Part shown: positions 1 to 11,685 of the stretch, piece by piece
Numbering within the stretch: the stretch's first letter is position 1
Layout: each line of letters opens with the position of its first letter
From: Dromiciops gliroides
Lineage: Eukaryota > Chordata > Mammalia > Microbiotheria > Microbiotheriidae
Length of the DNA stretch: 64,000 nt
Reading direction: 5' to 3'
Assembly (NCBI RefSeq): GCF_019393635.1
Contig: NC_057864.1
Coordinates: 495,440,216-495,504,215, forward strand
Made by a program: the position numbers and the translations under genes
Notes under the pieces: model-generated
Told to the model about the DNA's origin: nothing
Databases searched by the model: none
Seen by the model: only the letters and a program-made list of their open reading frames with translations

Positions 1-1739
1 GATCCTCTTGGGCATTTGGTGGGGAAGTCAAACAAAATCACATTTACAGAGACTCCCTACAAAGCTTTTCTTTGTGTCTGTGGGAGGATGTTGTAGATGC
101 CCACTTATTGACATAGATGCCCCTATCCCCTGTCTCCCTGCTGGAAGGTGAGCTCCCTGAGAGCAGGGGCCCTGGGGGGGGGGGCCTCTGGCTCATCCCC
201 AGCAGGGGCACTGGGTTTGGCTCATTGTAAGTGCTTAGCAAATTTGGCCTGTCCTTCAGAGGAGGGGACAGCTGTCCGGAGCCCCTCCTGTGGCATTTGT
301 TACCTAGGAGGGTCAGGCAGAGGCATGGGGGGAGGCAGGGGAGCACAGAAGTAGCCTCCATTCTGCAGAGGTCAGGGAGAGAGGGCTTGGGCACCAGCCC
401 CAGCTCAGGGCCTAGGTCCTGGCTGACCAAGACAAATCACTTTCTCAGGATTATGTGGCCTCCCCCTTCAAATGGGGGGACTGGATTAGGGGGCCTTTAA
501 GGAGGGCCCTCCTGGTAGGCATCACGGCCTCCCTCAGTGGGCCTCAGTTTCTCCCTCTGTGCACTGAGGGGTTGGATCAGATGACTGCAGAGGTTTCTGC
601 CGGCCCTTGGCCCAATCCTGCAGCCCTGTACACACACATGTGGACTGTTGGGCAGCCAGGTAGGAGGAAGTGGGTGAGTCCAGCCCCTGGGGCTCTGGGA
701 CCCCGTGAAAACTCCTTCCCCGAGGTAGAGCCCTCAGCCTGGCTCCCAGCCTGGCCCCCAGCTGGCTTGAGGCTCTGGGTGAGAGTTCTCCCACCTGCTT
801 CCAAACCCTTTCAGACTTTGGAATCATCCCCAGCCCTGTGCCTATGTGCCTCAGCCATGGAGATGGCTGGAAGCAGGCTGCTTTTCCCCCAGGAGCCAGG
901 CTTGTCTCTACTCTCTGAGAGTGGCTCAGGGGCAGGGAGGGCAGGAATGTTTGCCCTGCTGGGGCCCTGCAGGGAGCTGGGAGACAAAGTACAGGCAGCC
1001 CTAATACCGATAAACCCTTGGCTGCTTAGTCACCCAGCGGGATGGAGCTGGGAAATTTCCCCTTTACTCAGCAAGAATCAGCCTGCCCTGACACGTTGGT
1101 GCTAAAAGAAAATCCATCTCAGAGACCAGTGTGCTCACTCCTTGCTGGCCACTAAGCTGCCTGCAGTTGGGCAAATGGGAAGAGGCTGTGGTGGAAACTG
1201 GCCCTCGTCCTGAGCCCCAGAGCCTGACCAAGAAGCCCCTCCACCCACCCTTAGCAGCCAGAAGATCTCCCTGGGAGCCCTCCACCTCCTTGTCAGCCTG
1301 GAGACAGTTCTGCCCCTGAATCTGCCTACTCCCTGAGGCCTCCCCTCATACTCCTGCTTCTGCCTTTTAAGGGGGCCAAGCAAGCCTAGCCCGGACCCGC
1401 TCCCCCTACAGGAGGCCCTTCCGAACCCCCAGCACGGAGCTTTCTCCTCTCCAGACCACACAACCGGCTCCCTCAGCTGGTCCTCACTGGTCATCGATCA
1501 AGGCACACGGGTCCTTCCCCCTTGTCCCTCCTCAGCGTCATTGCTTCCAAGTTGGTGTCTGGACCCAAACATGCTGCCCCAGGCAGGATCTGCCCAGGGC
1601 CAAGTGCAGCCAGACCAGACACGGTCTGTCTTTTCCTAGACACTCTTGCCCTTGCAAGGTCTCATTAGAAATTCAGTTCATTGCAAAGGACCCATTCAAG
1701 CATTCGGACTGGGAGATGTCCGGGACGATGCTGCTGGGG

Positions 1740-1915
1740 TCAGAGTTCTGAGTTCAAATGTGACATCAGCCACTTCCTAGCTTCGCTCATCACTTCACCC
1801 CTCTGCCTCAGTTTCCTCATCTAAGAAATGCCTCCTTGCAGGGTTGTTGTGAGGGTCCATTGAGATACTATTTGTATGGTGCTCAGCTCAGGGCCTGGCA
1901 GGTGCTTAGTAAATC
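1740..1915 (+). mobile_element. MIR/MAR1-type SINE
   Basis: gagttctgagttcaaatgtg, cctcagtttcctcatctaag and ttgttgtgagggtcc in order; diverged copy. Confidence 0.6.
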
Positions 1916-4079
1916 GTCCCTGTGCCAGCACAGTCAAGGGAGACAGCACAGACACAGTTTGACCCCATGGTGACAGAGCCATTTAGGAGGAGGCACCGCA
2001 GCCAAGGGCTCAGGCCGCTGAGCCTCCAGGAGCCCCGGAACCTGCCAGCGTTCTGACCGATGCCTCCCCTGGGCTCAGCCTCCAGCAGAAGACTGGGCCA
2101 GACCTTGAAGGTCGGGCATGTGCTGAGGCGAGAGGCCTCCCAACAACAAAGGAACAGAGCTCAGCCTCCCCAGAGCCCAGGGCGGGCTGGAGAGGACCGT
2201 TCCAGGCTCAGGGTGATCATTGATGTCATGGAAGTCCCAGCTGGGACTGAGGCAGGCCCCGACCAGTGAGAGTGGAACACAACTGAGCACCCCCCTGCAG
2301 GTTATTCCTCCTCCCACCTCCCCTGCCTGCCTCCAGTGCCTGGCCAACATCCAGGAAACAGCCTGCTGGACTTGTACTTTAATGGGGCACGTGTGAGTCT
2401 CCCCCATTGGAAGGTCAGCGCCTTGCCTGCAGGCACTGTTTGCTTCTCTCTCTATATCCCCAACCAGTGCCTGGCTTAGGAGAGCTGCTTGATAACTGTT
2501 GACTGACTGCTGGATTGATTTCTTGGTTCCCCTCGGGTGACAGTGCTCTGACAGTTATCTGAGTACACCCCGCCCCCAATACAACAGAAGCTCTGTGAGG
2601 GATCACTGAGGACGGTAAGGGCCTCAGAGCTCATCTGGCTCCATCCTTTCGTTTCCAGGGAATCGAGGTGCTTGGGCACAGAGTAGGGCACAGAGAGCTG
2701 ACTGATTAGCTGGCCCCAGGCCTAGCAGAGCTGCTGTTTCAGAACCAAGGCCAGCGCCTCCTTCTGTGGCACCACCCCCTGGGCTATTGAAGACCTGTTG
2801 GCTGTGGGCTCCAGCGATCCCTGTGTCCTCAGCGGAGGCCGATTTGGCTAATCTTAGCCCTTGCTGTGTCGTGGCCCCCTCGGGCAGGGGGTCTGGCAAA
2901 ACCAGCAGCCAGCAGAGCTGTAAAGGAAGCAATGGGATTGAAATGCAGGGATCTCCACATTTTCAAAGGCAGGCCCACAGGCCCACATTCAGAACCTCCA
3001 CATTGGACAATCCCTCTGGCTCCCAGGCTCGGAGGCTACGAGAATGACTCCCACCGAGTCATGTTGGGGAACCGACACATGTGTGTCCCAGACACACATG
3101 TGCCACAATCACCTTGGCCTGACTCTGAACTCTGGCTGCCATCTTGGGTGGCATCTCTACACCTGCTTTCTAATTCTCAAATGTCCTGAGAGTCCCTACC
3201 TCGTCCAGACTGAACTCCCAGGGGCAGGAAATGGCAGCAGATGCTGAATGGGGAAGGAAGCTGGGCCATGGGAGGGCTGCTTCAGCAAGGGCCTTCCCAA
3301 GCCCAAGACACTCGAATTTTCTGAGAACCACATAGGCCCTTCTGGGTTGGCTTTGGCTTCCCAGAACAAGTGCAGGCCCCAGCCATTGAGTCCCCAGGCT
3401 AGATGTGGGTTCTGGCCTCAGTTTTGTGCCCTGGGGCCCAGGGAAGGGGGCAGGTGGGGCGCCTCATCAGGTCTTGGTAACTACTGGTCTCATCACCTTC
3501 CTAGTCAGCGACCTGCCACCTCCTCTTCTAGCCTGGATCACTGCTTATCTCCCTGACTGTACTCCCTCAGCCCCATAATCCACTGCTCCCCACCCCCAAA
3601 GCCTACAGTAGCTGCCATACCTCAAGTCCAGGAACCTAGTCCCCATTTTCAGAGTCCCCCATCCCCTGCCTGTGCATCCACCCTTCTTTCCACTGTCCAG
3701 TATGTTGGGTGTGGTGACTGCTGAGCCCTCCCAGCCATCCCTGTCCTTCTGAGTCCTTCCTTCTTGGCCCCAGCCTTCTCAGGGGAGGGGAAGGGGGGAG
3801 ATCATTAGCCTTTCGGTCCTTCTCTTCACAGGTGCTGTGGCCTCCAGCCTTGAGCCCCTTCCTCCCCAGCAGCCCCTCGGCTCTGGTGGATTAGTGAGTT
3901 GGGTGCCCTCCCTGGCTGCCAGTTCCCATTCAGCCTCTCTGGGGAATAGCAGTCTCCCTGGGATTGTTCTGGCCTAGACCAAGGGACTGGCCCTGTGGAG
4001 AGGAAGGGTTTCTACAGTGGAGCTGTCCACATGACCTCAGGGGTCATCTGCTAGGGGGTCCAAACCCCTTACAAAGAAG

Positions 4080-4290
4080 GCATCTGAGGGTTCAGTGAAT
4101 AAAGCCCTGAGTCCAACCCCAGATACTTCCTAGCTCTGTGACCCTGAGCAAGTTGCCCCCTGAGCTTCAGTTTCCTCATCTCTAAAATAGAAATGATAGT
4201 GTCCCCTATGGTGCAGGGTTGCTGAAAGAATCAAATGCCACAGCAACTGTAAAGCACTTTGCAAACATCAAGGACTATACAAATCCAGCC
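4080..4290 (+). mobile_element. MIR/MAR1-type SINE
   Basis: agtccaaccccagatacttc, cagtttcctcatctctaaaa and gtaaagcactttgcaaacat in order match this SINE class. Old copy in the SLC19A1 intron. Confidence 0.6.
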
Positions 4291-5470
4291 CCCACCATCA
4301 CCCTCGCCCTCACCACCCCCATCATCACTGCTGTTATTTTGGAAGAGAGCTACCAATCACCAAGCAATCCAACAGCGCCCTGTAAACAGCAGCAAGGCAG
4401 CTATAGCCATTCATTGGCAGCTCCTGCCGGCAGGCCTCGCACCTGGGACCCCCAGGCCAGGGGACCGAACCCCCGAACCCCTCTCTGCTAACCCTGGATG
4501 AGGAGGGCCATGGGATTTCCTGGGGCCTCTGACTGTTTCCCTGCAGTCAGTGAGAAGTGGCCTGGGGTGCTCGTGGAGCTGGCTATGGGCTCAATCCTGC
4601 CCACTGCCAACTCTCACTTCCCGGACCTTTGCCAAGGCTAGCCACGGGGCCAGCGGGCACCCAGACCAGGGCAGCCCTTCTTCCTGGGCATTGTCTCCAT
4701 GACAGACAGCCTGCCCCCTCCCTGCAGCTCTCCCTTCAACTGCCAAGTGTGGCAAAGGTCCCTGCCTTGGGTTTCCACTTCCTGTACAGCCTGTGGGCCC
4801 CATTGGCCAGCAGCTAGTGGGGCTTCTTTCGCTGGGTACTCACTCATGACCTTTGTCTTCTTCCTGTTTGTATTCCTTTGGTCCATGGAAACACACAGCA
4901 CCCTCAGCCTCCAGAGATGAGCAATAGTCCTGTCCTGGAGGCCCATCTGCAGAGGTCATCTGTGTGACCTGTTCAGGTCCCCTGGAGGCAAGAACTGACT
5001 TGTCCCCTTAATTATCCCAGTTGACAGACAAATCGAGAAGGGAGGGGGGCCTTGCCTTGGGATATAGATCTGATGAAGGTTGGGGGGCCCGTGGAATCCT
5101 GGTTTTCCTGACCACTGGTCCTCCTGTCCCTGTGAGACCCACCTTCAATGCCTGTGTGCCTGTTACTGCCTCTCCTCAACCTCCATGCCCACCAAAGGCA
5201 TTGTGCTGCCCTCCTGGGTCAGACTGCATCCCTTTACACGGGGCAGACCGGGACGTCCCAGCTCTGAAGCTGGGTCCCCCGTGACTTCACTGCCCTCAGG
5301 CTGCTGACTGGCACAGATGGATAGTCTTCAATGGGTCACTGCCACCAAGAGATGTCTTGGCTTTCTTCTGCTCAGTGTGGACCCCTTTGGTTCAGAAGCT
5401 TTTTTGCCCTGAAACAGGGGGCTGACCCTCTTAACAAAGAATAAGAAGAATTAAGCAAGACTTCATTAAG

Positions 5471-5638
5471 ATGAAGGGCCTGGGGGCAGCTAGGTGGTGC
5501 AGTGGATAGAGCACTGGCCCTGGAGTCCGGAGGACCTGAGTTCAAATCCAGCCTCGGACACTTAACACTTACTAGCTATGTGACTCTGGGCAAGTCACTT
5601 AACCCCAATTGCCTCACAAAAAAAAATGAAGGGCCTGG
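5471..5638 (+). mobile_element. WSINE1-type SINE with target-site duplication
   Basis: Element 5484-5625, from gggcagctaggtggtgcag through caagtcacttaacccc to a gcctcac plus A tail. Flanked by a perfect 13-bp duplication atgaagggcctgg at 5471-5483 and 5626-5638, showing a recent full-length insertion. Confidence 0.88.
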
Positions 5639-6658
5639 CTCTGGGTCTGACCACATCCATAGTCCTCTCCTTATGTCAAGGAAAGTGGCAGGTGCAAAGA
5701 TGAGTTGATGATGAGCACCCTGGAACCCCCTGTTTCAACTTCCCCCACAGAATTAAAGTTAGAGACTTGGGGGAGGGTCTCAAGATCTCCCATAAGGAGC
5801 CCTCACCAGCTCACTTCCTCCCTCTTCACCTCCCACAACCACAGGAAGCCCAAGGAACCTAGCAAAGCCCCAGGGCTCAGAGACAATGAAGTCTGTTTGT
5901 GCTGCCCATCCAAGGCCTGGCTTCGATTTTCTTAAGAAGTTCTGGGCTGGCCTTGAGAGCAAAGTACCCAGAACACTCAGCTGCTACCGGACTGAGGCAG
6001 GGGGTTTGGGATGGGGGAAAAGTCACCCTATGCATGCCTTGATTTCAGAGCATAAGCAGCATCAGCTCAAGCTGGACTCTGGCCTGCCCTGGATGTGGTG
6101 GACTGAGGCTCAGCCCCCTTGAGGGACAGGACCCCTGGGTGTCTGGACCAGAACAACAGAGGGGTAGAGGCTGGGGTGGGGGTCTGGCTGAGAACCTCTG
6201 TGCCCAGCTGGGTCTGGGGACACTGCTGCCTGGCTCTGAGGGCCCCCAGCCGTGTGCCCCTTTGTCTTCCCACTAACCCCAGAGAGTAATAGAAGGAGAG
6301 CTTGATGGGGAGGCAGGAGACCAGAGGGAGCCGGCCCTTTGGGCCGGAGTATTTCACTCCACCGTGCCTGGGCAGGGGGTTCTGGCCTCTGGGGTCTTGG
6401 GTTTCTCCAGGGAAGGAGAGAAGGCAACCCCCCTCAGCCCTCCCTTGTTCTTCCTTTAGCACGTGGCCTCGAATACCTTGTGGGGAATGAGGCCAAAAAC
6501 GTGGCCACGTGTGGTTCCCACCGTCCCTGCTCGTTATCCCGGCCGGTCCAGAGGCGCCCCCTGCCCGTGATCAGCAGCTGGGCGCTGGGAATCCCGAGTG
6601 GGCTGGTGAGGGCTCCGGTCCCCGGCGCCCCCAGTCACCAGCTCGACTTGTCTTCCAG

Positions 6659-7433
6659 GTCACCAACGAGATCACACCCGTCCTGACCTACTCCTACATG
6701 GTGGTCCTGGTGCCCATCTTCCTGCTCACAGACTACCTGCGCTACAAGCCGGTGCTGGTCCTGCAGAGCCTGAGTTACCTCTCCGCGTGGCTGTTGCTCA
6801 TCTTCGGCACCGACGTCCTTGCCATGCAATTCATGGAGTTCTTCTATGGTATCACCATGGCTGCCCGCGTGGCCTATTCCTCTTACATCTTCTCCCTCAT
6901 CAGCCCTGCGCGCTACCAGCGGATGGCGAGCTACTCGCGCTCATCTGTGCTCATGGGCGTTTTCACCAGCTCTGTGCTGGGGCAGATCTGTGTCACTGTG
7001 GGCAAGGTCCCCTTTGCCACCCTCAACTCCATCTCCCTGGGCTTCATGGCCTTTGGGCTGGTGCTGGCTCTCTTCTTGAAGCGGCCCAGGCGGAGCCTCT
7101 TCTTCAACCGCCCCCGAGAGCCCGTGTGCAATGGCGCCTCACCCTCAGAACTGGACCAGATGAACCCAGGCAAGGCGAAGCCCCCAGAGGGCAAGGCCAA
7201 GTGGTCACTTCTGGCCGTCTGCAGGGACTCGACGCTGGTGCGGATGCTGATGGAGCTCGGGGCCATCGTCCGCGTGCCACAGCTGCGCCTCTGGTCCCTC
7301 TGGTGGGTGCTCAATTTCACCGGATACTACCTGATCATATATTACGTCCACATTTTGTGGAGTGAGGTGAATCCCACCACGGACAGCTCCAAGGTCTACA
7401 ACGGGGGCGTGGATGCCGCCTCGACTTTGCTGG
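6659..7433 (+). CDS. SLC19A1: SLC19A1 large internal coding exon (TM2 to start of TM8)
   Basis: 775 bp, entered in phase 0 after ttccag (AG at 6657-6658), leaving in phase 1 at gtacaag (GT at 7434). It encodes VTNEITPVLTYSYMVVLVPI at the start and YNGGVDAASTLLG at the end. It contains TM2-TM7 and the cytoplasmic TM6-TM7 loop (NRPREPVCNGASPSELDQMN). The open frame continues upstream past the acceptor to 6509, but that stretch has no RFC similarity and is intron. Confidence 0.96.
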
Positions 7434-9299
7434 GTACAAGCCCGTTTTCCGTTGCCTCCCCCCCTCAATGGTGCCCAGGAGGCGCCGGCCCTGAGTAACC
7501 TGTCCTGTCTCCCCAGGGGCGATCACCTCCTTTGCTGCGGGCTTTGCGAAGATCCGCTGGGCGTTGTGGTCAGAGTTGGTGATCGGGAGCGTCACCGTGC
7601 TTCAGGCCGGGCTCGTCCTGCTCATGTACACCACCAGTAACATCTGGGTTTGCTATGTGTCCCTGGTGCTATTCAGAGGATTCCATCAGTTCCTCGTGCC
7701 CATTGCCACGTAAGTCTCCACACATGGTCCCCTGGCAGGGCCGTGGTTGGGACAGGAAGCCCTGGGGCCAGACCCCAGAGAAGGACAAGGAAACAAGGCA
7801 GAGAGGAAGGAGCCCCGGATTCCAATCCCACCTGTAGGTCACTCACCACTACCCCTGTGGCCTCTAGTAAGGCCAGTCTTCCCAGCTGTAAAATGGGTGT
7901 CTGGAGACCCTTGGAGCTCTGACCCTGCGACCATGTGATCATCTGCAGGAGCCCTCTAAGGGCCATCATGTGGAAGGGGAGGGGCCATAAGCCATAGGGC
8001 AGGGCCAGGAGACCTGGCAGAGAGGCCAAGCTGGAGGGCATCCTGGGAAAGGTCTAAGGTCGCAGAGTGGGGTTGGGGCTCACTCCCTCACTCTGCATCC
8101 CAGGCACCTCCCACTCCTCCACAGGGTCTCTCAGCGGCTGAGGTCAGCAAAGCTTTCCTCACCTTATCAGACCTGGGGGGTGGGGGTGGGCTCTCTACCG
8201 GGGGAGGGGAGGGCTCTCCTCTTGAGGTCTTCATGCTGAGACTGGAGAACACTGGTTCCAGACCTGGCCTCATAGATAAAGGGCAGGTCTCAGAGTTAGC
8301 AAGACCTGGGTTCAAATCCTGCCTCTGACACTTTTTGTGTGACCCTGGGCAATTCTACAACTATAAATCACAGATGAGTCACTGATCAGCCCTGGTGAAG
8401 AGACTTAACCCCCGGGGGTTCTCCATGGATAGGATCAGTGTTATCCCCACCTGGTGCAATGTTGGCAACATGAGAATCATTCTCCTATTTTGTGAAAGTG
8501 GGGCTTAGGTTAGGTGATTGGCCCAGAGCCACCCAGCTGGTAAGTGGTAAAGCAGCCACTTGACTGTGTGGCTCCTGACCCCAGACCAGGGTCCCATAGG
8601 ACTCCCATATTTTCTGCCACTAAAGTGTCTCCCACCTAGACCCAGGCACGAGTTTTAGGGCTTCCCTCTGTCTTTTAAAGTGACGGCTGATATCTTTCTG
8701 CCAAGTTTCCAGATCGCCTCATCCCTAACCAAAGAGCTGTGCGCCCTGGTGTTTGGGGTCAACACCTTCCTTGCCACCATCCTGAAGACCATTGTGACAG
8801 TTGTTGTGGCAGACAAGAGGGGCCTCGGGCTCCCTGTCCGCTCTCAGGTATGCAATGACAAATAGGAGCTCCTTCGATCCTCACAAAAACCCAGACAGGC
8901 TGTGGTGACATGACTGGCCCAGGGTCACATAGCTGTTAAGTGTCTAGAGCCAGATCTGAACTCAGGTCCTCCTGACCCTGGGCCTGGCACGCTAACCACT
9001 GTGCCACTGAACTGTCCTTAGTAAACAAACTCCTCTGACTTTTAAAGCCCTTCAGAAACTGGTCCCTCTGTAACTTTTCTTTACCCACATTTCCTCCCTT
9101 CCTGGCCTGCTCTCTGTTCCTTATACACATCCCTCCATTTCCCATCTCTGTGCCTTTGTACAAGGCATCCCCACACCTGCAGTGCACCCCGTTCTTATCT
9201 CCACCTAAAGTACCTCAATTCCTTCCAGATGGAGCTCAGGCACTACCTTCTGCACGAAGCCTTCGTTATCGTCCCAACTGCTCCTGGCCTCTCTCCTTA

Positions 9300-9357
<58 letters not shown>

Positions 9358-11122
9358 TGAGGTGTGATCCCAGCACCACACCCACCTTCCACTTTCTTTT
9401 TTTCTTGCCTGACTCACCCCAAACTATACTCACACTATCAAGTCAGGAGATTTTCCTGGGTGGGAATGGGAGAGACAGATACGACCACTCTGTCACTCCA
9501 TACTTACTCTCAGGGCCCTAATGGTAACCCTGCTGTAGAAGAAATACACATATACAGTTAAAACTGTAGTTATTAAAGCCCCTATTGAGGCCTCCCATTC
9601 ACACAAATCAGTAACAATGATACTAGTAACTCTTAAATAGGCAACATTTACTAGATTAGGAGACAAGAATAGCAGTTACTCAATAAAAGGCAAAAGCAGA
9701 AATAATCAAACCGTAACAGTTTCCCCACAAACCTAGATCCCACCCTCCCACCGAGGCAATCCCTGTGGTGGGGAGAGTGGGCCCACCTTACGAAAACTTA
9801 GCAGTGAGACCCCTAAGCATTGTGCCTGGGTCACAGCCCGCAGCTAGACTGTAGGGCTCTTTAGGAAATAGTCTCCCCACGACCACCCCATTTCCGTTTC
9901 CCAGTGAGACTCTTCTGAGAAGCTGCTTTAATCTCTGGCTGGATAAGGCCACTTTTCTTCTACTGTCAGGCCATGGATGCAGCGTTAGGCAAACAACAAC
10001 TTGAATTTGGAGCTCTGCTGATTCCCAGGTTTGCTCGGGCAGGCAACCTGATCTTTGGTAACAAGCTCTTAAGCAAAGCTCGTCGGGATTGCCCCTGGGG
10101 AGTGTGCGAGGGTGCTTCCTTTGATCTATGATGACTACAAAGGTCTTACTTCTTTTCAGCTGTAGGGGGCATGAGAGAACAAAGCTGTCTTTGCCTGCCA
10201 GTTCGTCCCTCGGAGCAGGGTGCTGCTTATCAAATCAGCTCCCTGCACCCACCCCAGAGCCTGTGTCTGGTGTTCAGCTCCTGGCTGCTTTCTGACTTGA
10301 TTTTTGATGTCTTGGCTTCTCAGGCTGGCTTTTTATGTCTCACGCCAGGGCTTCCTTGTATGTCATGCTCACCTCTATCTTGGATTGAGAAATTCCCAAT
10401 CCACATTTTTGCCAAACATGACACAAGTCGTTAATTGGCCCTAATTCATAGTCCCCCAAAGAGCTCTTGGATTCTGAGTTTCCCAACAATAAACTTCTAA
10501 TGATTTGTCCGGAAGCGCTTTGCCTCTGAGAGGCAGACGTTCATTCTTGGCCCCTCTGAACTCTGCCCCTCTCCCAAGCATTTTGTTCTGAGAGGCAGTT
10601 TTTCTCTTAGGCTCTCTGGACTGTGTTCTCCAGAAATTCTCTTTTTTTTCTCCCAAATGCGTCTTTTTCTGTGGGTCTCACATAAATGTTCTTGTTCTTT
10701 CCCTTATATGAGAAGGGAGAAGCACCTAATCTGTCCATATCTAGATGGTCCTTGTCCACTCTGCTCCTGGAGAGCAGATGTTATTTCCTTCTCTATACCT
10801 GCGTTCCCAGCATCTAACACAGTCTCTGGCACTAGCTAGTGCATAATAATTGTTCATTCAGTGATTGATGACTGACTGATTAATGGCCAGAACTGGATTC
10901 ATGCTCTCCCCTGCTCTTCTCTCCTAGTTCCGCGTCTACTTTGGCTATTTCACGGTGCTGGCCGTGGCCTATTTCTCAGGAGCTGTGTACACGGCCATGA
11001 GGCACTGTCGGCAGAGCCGGCTCCAGAGCATCCCCTTGGCGAATGAGTTGAGGAGCCCCACAGAGATGGCAGAGAAGAGGCCGAGTTCAGAGGATGATGG
11101 CATCACTGGTGTCCGGGATTGA
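6659..11122 (+). CDS. SLC19A1: SLC19A1, reduced folate carrier (3' four coding exons; 5' part outside window)
   Basis: Major facilitator family antiporter that brings reduced folates and antifolates across the plasma membrane. The join 6659-7433, 7517-7709, 8706-8847, 10928-11122 is in frame and gives 434 residues plus stop. It begins at the residue matching human Val64 (VTNEITPVL) and runs to the C terminus, so it holds about TM2-TM12. Matches to human RFC1 recalled from memory are dense, e.g. AARVAYSSYIFSL, HILWSEVNPTT and KELCALVFGVNTF. Residues matching human Arg133 (AAR), Ser313 (DAAS), Arg373 (LFRG) and Lys411 (ATILK), all implicated in substrate binding, are present. The central TM6-TM7 loop (KRPRRSLFFNRP onward) is present. 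The exon with the start codon, TM1 and the N-glycosylation site was not found in 1-6658 and presumably lies upstream. The C-terminal tail is much shorter than in human. The gene converges on COL18A1. Confidence 0.97.
7517..7709 (+). CDS. SLC19A1: SLC19A1 coding exon (TM8-TM9 and start of TM10)
   Basis: 193 bp between ccccag (AG at 7515-7516) and gtaagt (GT at 7710). It starts in phase 1 and completes the Gly of LLG-AITSFAAGF. It encodes FAKIRWALWSELVIG and LVLFRGFHQFLVPIA; the Arg in LFRG matches human Arg373. The intron before it is only 83 bp long. Confidence 0.96.
8706..8847 (+). CDS. SLC19A1: SLC19A1 coding exon (TM10-TM11)
   Basis: 142 bp after tctgccaag (AG at 8704-8705), ending at gtatgc (GT at 8848). 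The first base completes the Thr of PIAT. It encodes FQIASSLTKELCALVFGVNT and FLATILKTIVTVVVADKRG, ending GLPVRSQ. The Lys of ATILK matches human Lys411, a residue labelled by methotrexate ester in the human protein. Confidence 0.96.
8848..10927 (+). other. SLC19A1 last intron
   Basis: Holds an old inverted SINE (about 8905-9020), a (TG)28 microsatellite and, from about 9540 to 10700, an AT-richer stretch with no coding similarity that may be an old transposon remnant. I could not assign that stretch to a family. Confidence 0.6.
9301..9356. repeat. (TG)28 microsatellite
   Basis: Uninterrupted TG dinucleotides for 56 bases in the last SLC19A1 intron. Confidence 0.98.
10928..11122 (+). CDS. 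SLC19A1: SLC19A1 terminal coding exon with stop codon
   Basis: Begins in phase 0 after tctcctag (AG at 10926-10927) and ends at TGA 11120-11122, giving 64 residues. TM12 is FRVYFGYFTVLAVAYFSGAV, then MRHCRQSRLQ and a hydrophilic tail ending DDGITGVRD. The match to the human tail (GLRHCQRG) stops after about six residues. The tail is about 40 residues, against more than 130 in human. Confidence 0.93.
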   Translation, partial: FRVYFGYFTVLAVAYFSGAVYTAMRHCRQSRLQSIPLANELRSPTEMAEKRPSSEDDGITGVRD

Positions 11123-11587
11123 TGGGAGATGCTGGTGGGTGGAAAGACAGTCGCACACACTCAGCACTGGCTCGGCACTAGGTGGGAGCAAAGCCCACCA
11201 CCCAACTCTCCCTCCCATCCCATATCTGTGGGCTCTGTGCGGCCTTGTCTCTTCCACCATGTCCAGCATTGAATGTGCTTGCTTTGGCTGGGTCTAGGTT
11301 CATGGTACGAGCCCCTGGGGAAACCGAGGCTGGGAGCACAGCCCGCTCCAAGTCCTTGGATCTTGTTGTCAATCACGGACAACTCATTCTTCTCCATTGG
11401 GGTAAGAAAGAATTATTACCTAGACCACAAAATGATGCCACCCAGGCCTCAGCTACTGGGCTCAATGAGCTTTGATACCACGTTGAGAAGCGGCTGGACG
11501 AACTGCCCGAGGCCCTGTCCTAACCTATGACCAGACAGCTGAGCCGATCCTGAGACAGCTGCAATAGGCACCGCCCCTGCCCCCGGC

Positions 11588-11685
11588 CACACATACATGT
11601 ACACACACAGCACACTCACGTGCATATACTCATACACACATGCACACTCGTGTGTGCACATGTGCACACGCACACCCATGTTTCC
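11588..11685. repeat. Degenerate CA/TG-rich tract
   Basis: Alternating purine-pyrimidine cacaca/tgtgtg words with interruptions in the SLC19A1 3' UTR. Confidence 0.7.

Larger units (their letters stand above)
1..6658 (+). other. SLC19A1 intron upstream of the large coding exon
   Basis: No RFC-like exon found on the + strand: the sequence for TM1 (human WRRLVCYLCFYGFMAQ region) is absent. Contents are decayed MIR/MAR1 SINEs (for example 1740-1915, 4080-4290), one young WSINE1-type SINE at 5484-5625 and otherwise unrecognised GC-rich single-copy sequence. Open frames here are short, overlap on both strands and have no recognisable protein similarity. Confidence 0.75.

Noticed and set aside
455..1105. 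216-codon + strand open frame in the SLC19A1 intron
   Set aside because: GC-rich sequence free of stops by chance; no recognisable domain, and it does not match the missing SLC19A1 exon.
6509..6658. Upstream extension of the large SLC19A1 exon to an ATG at 6509
   Set aside because: No RFC similarity before 6659, where a good acceptor meets the known exon boundary VTNEITP.
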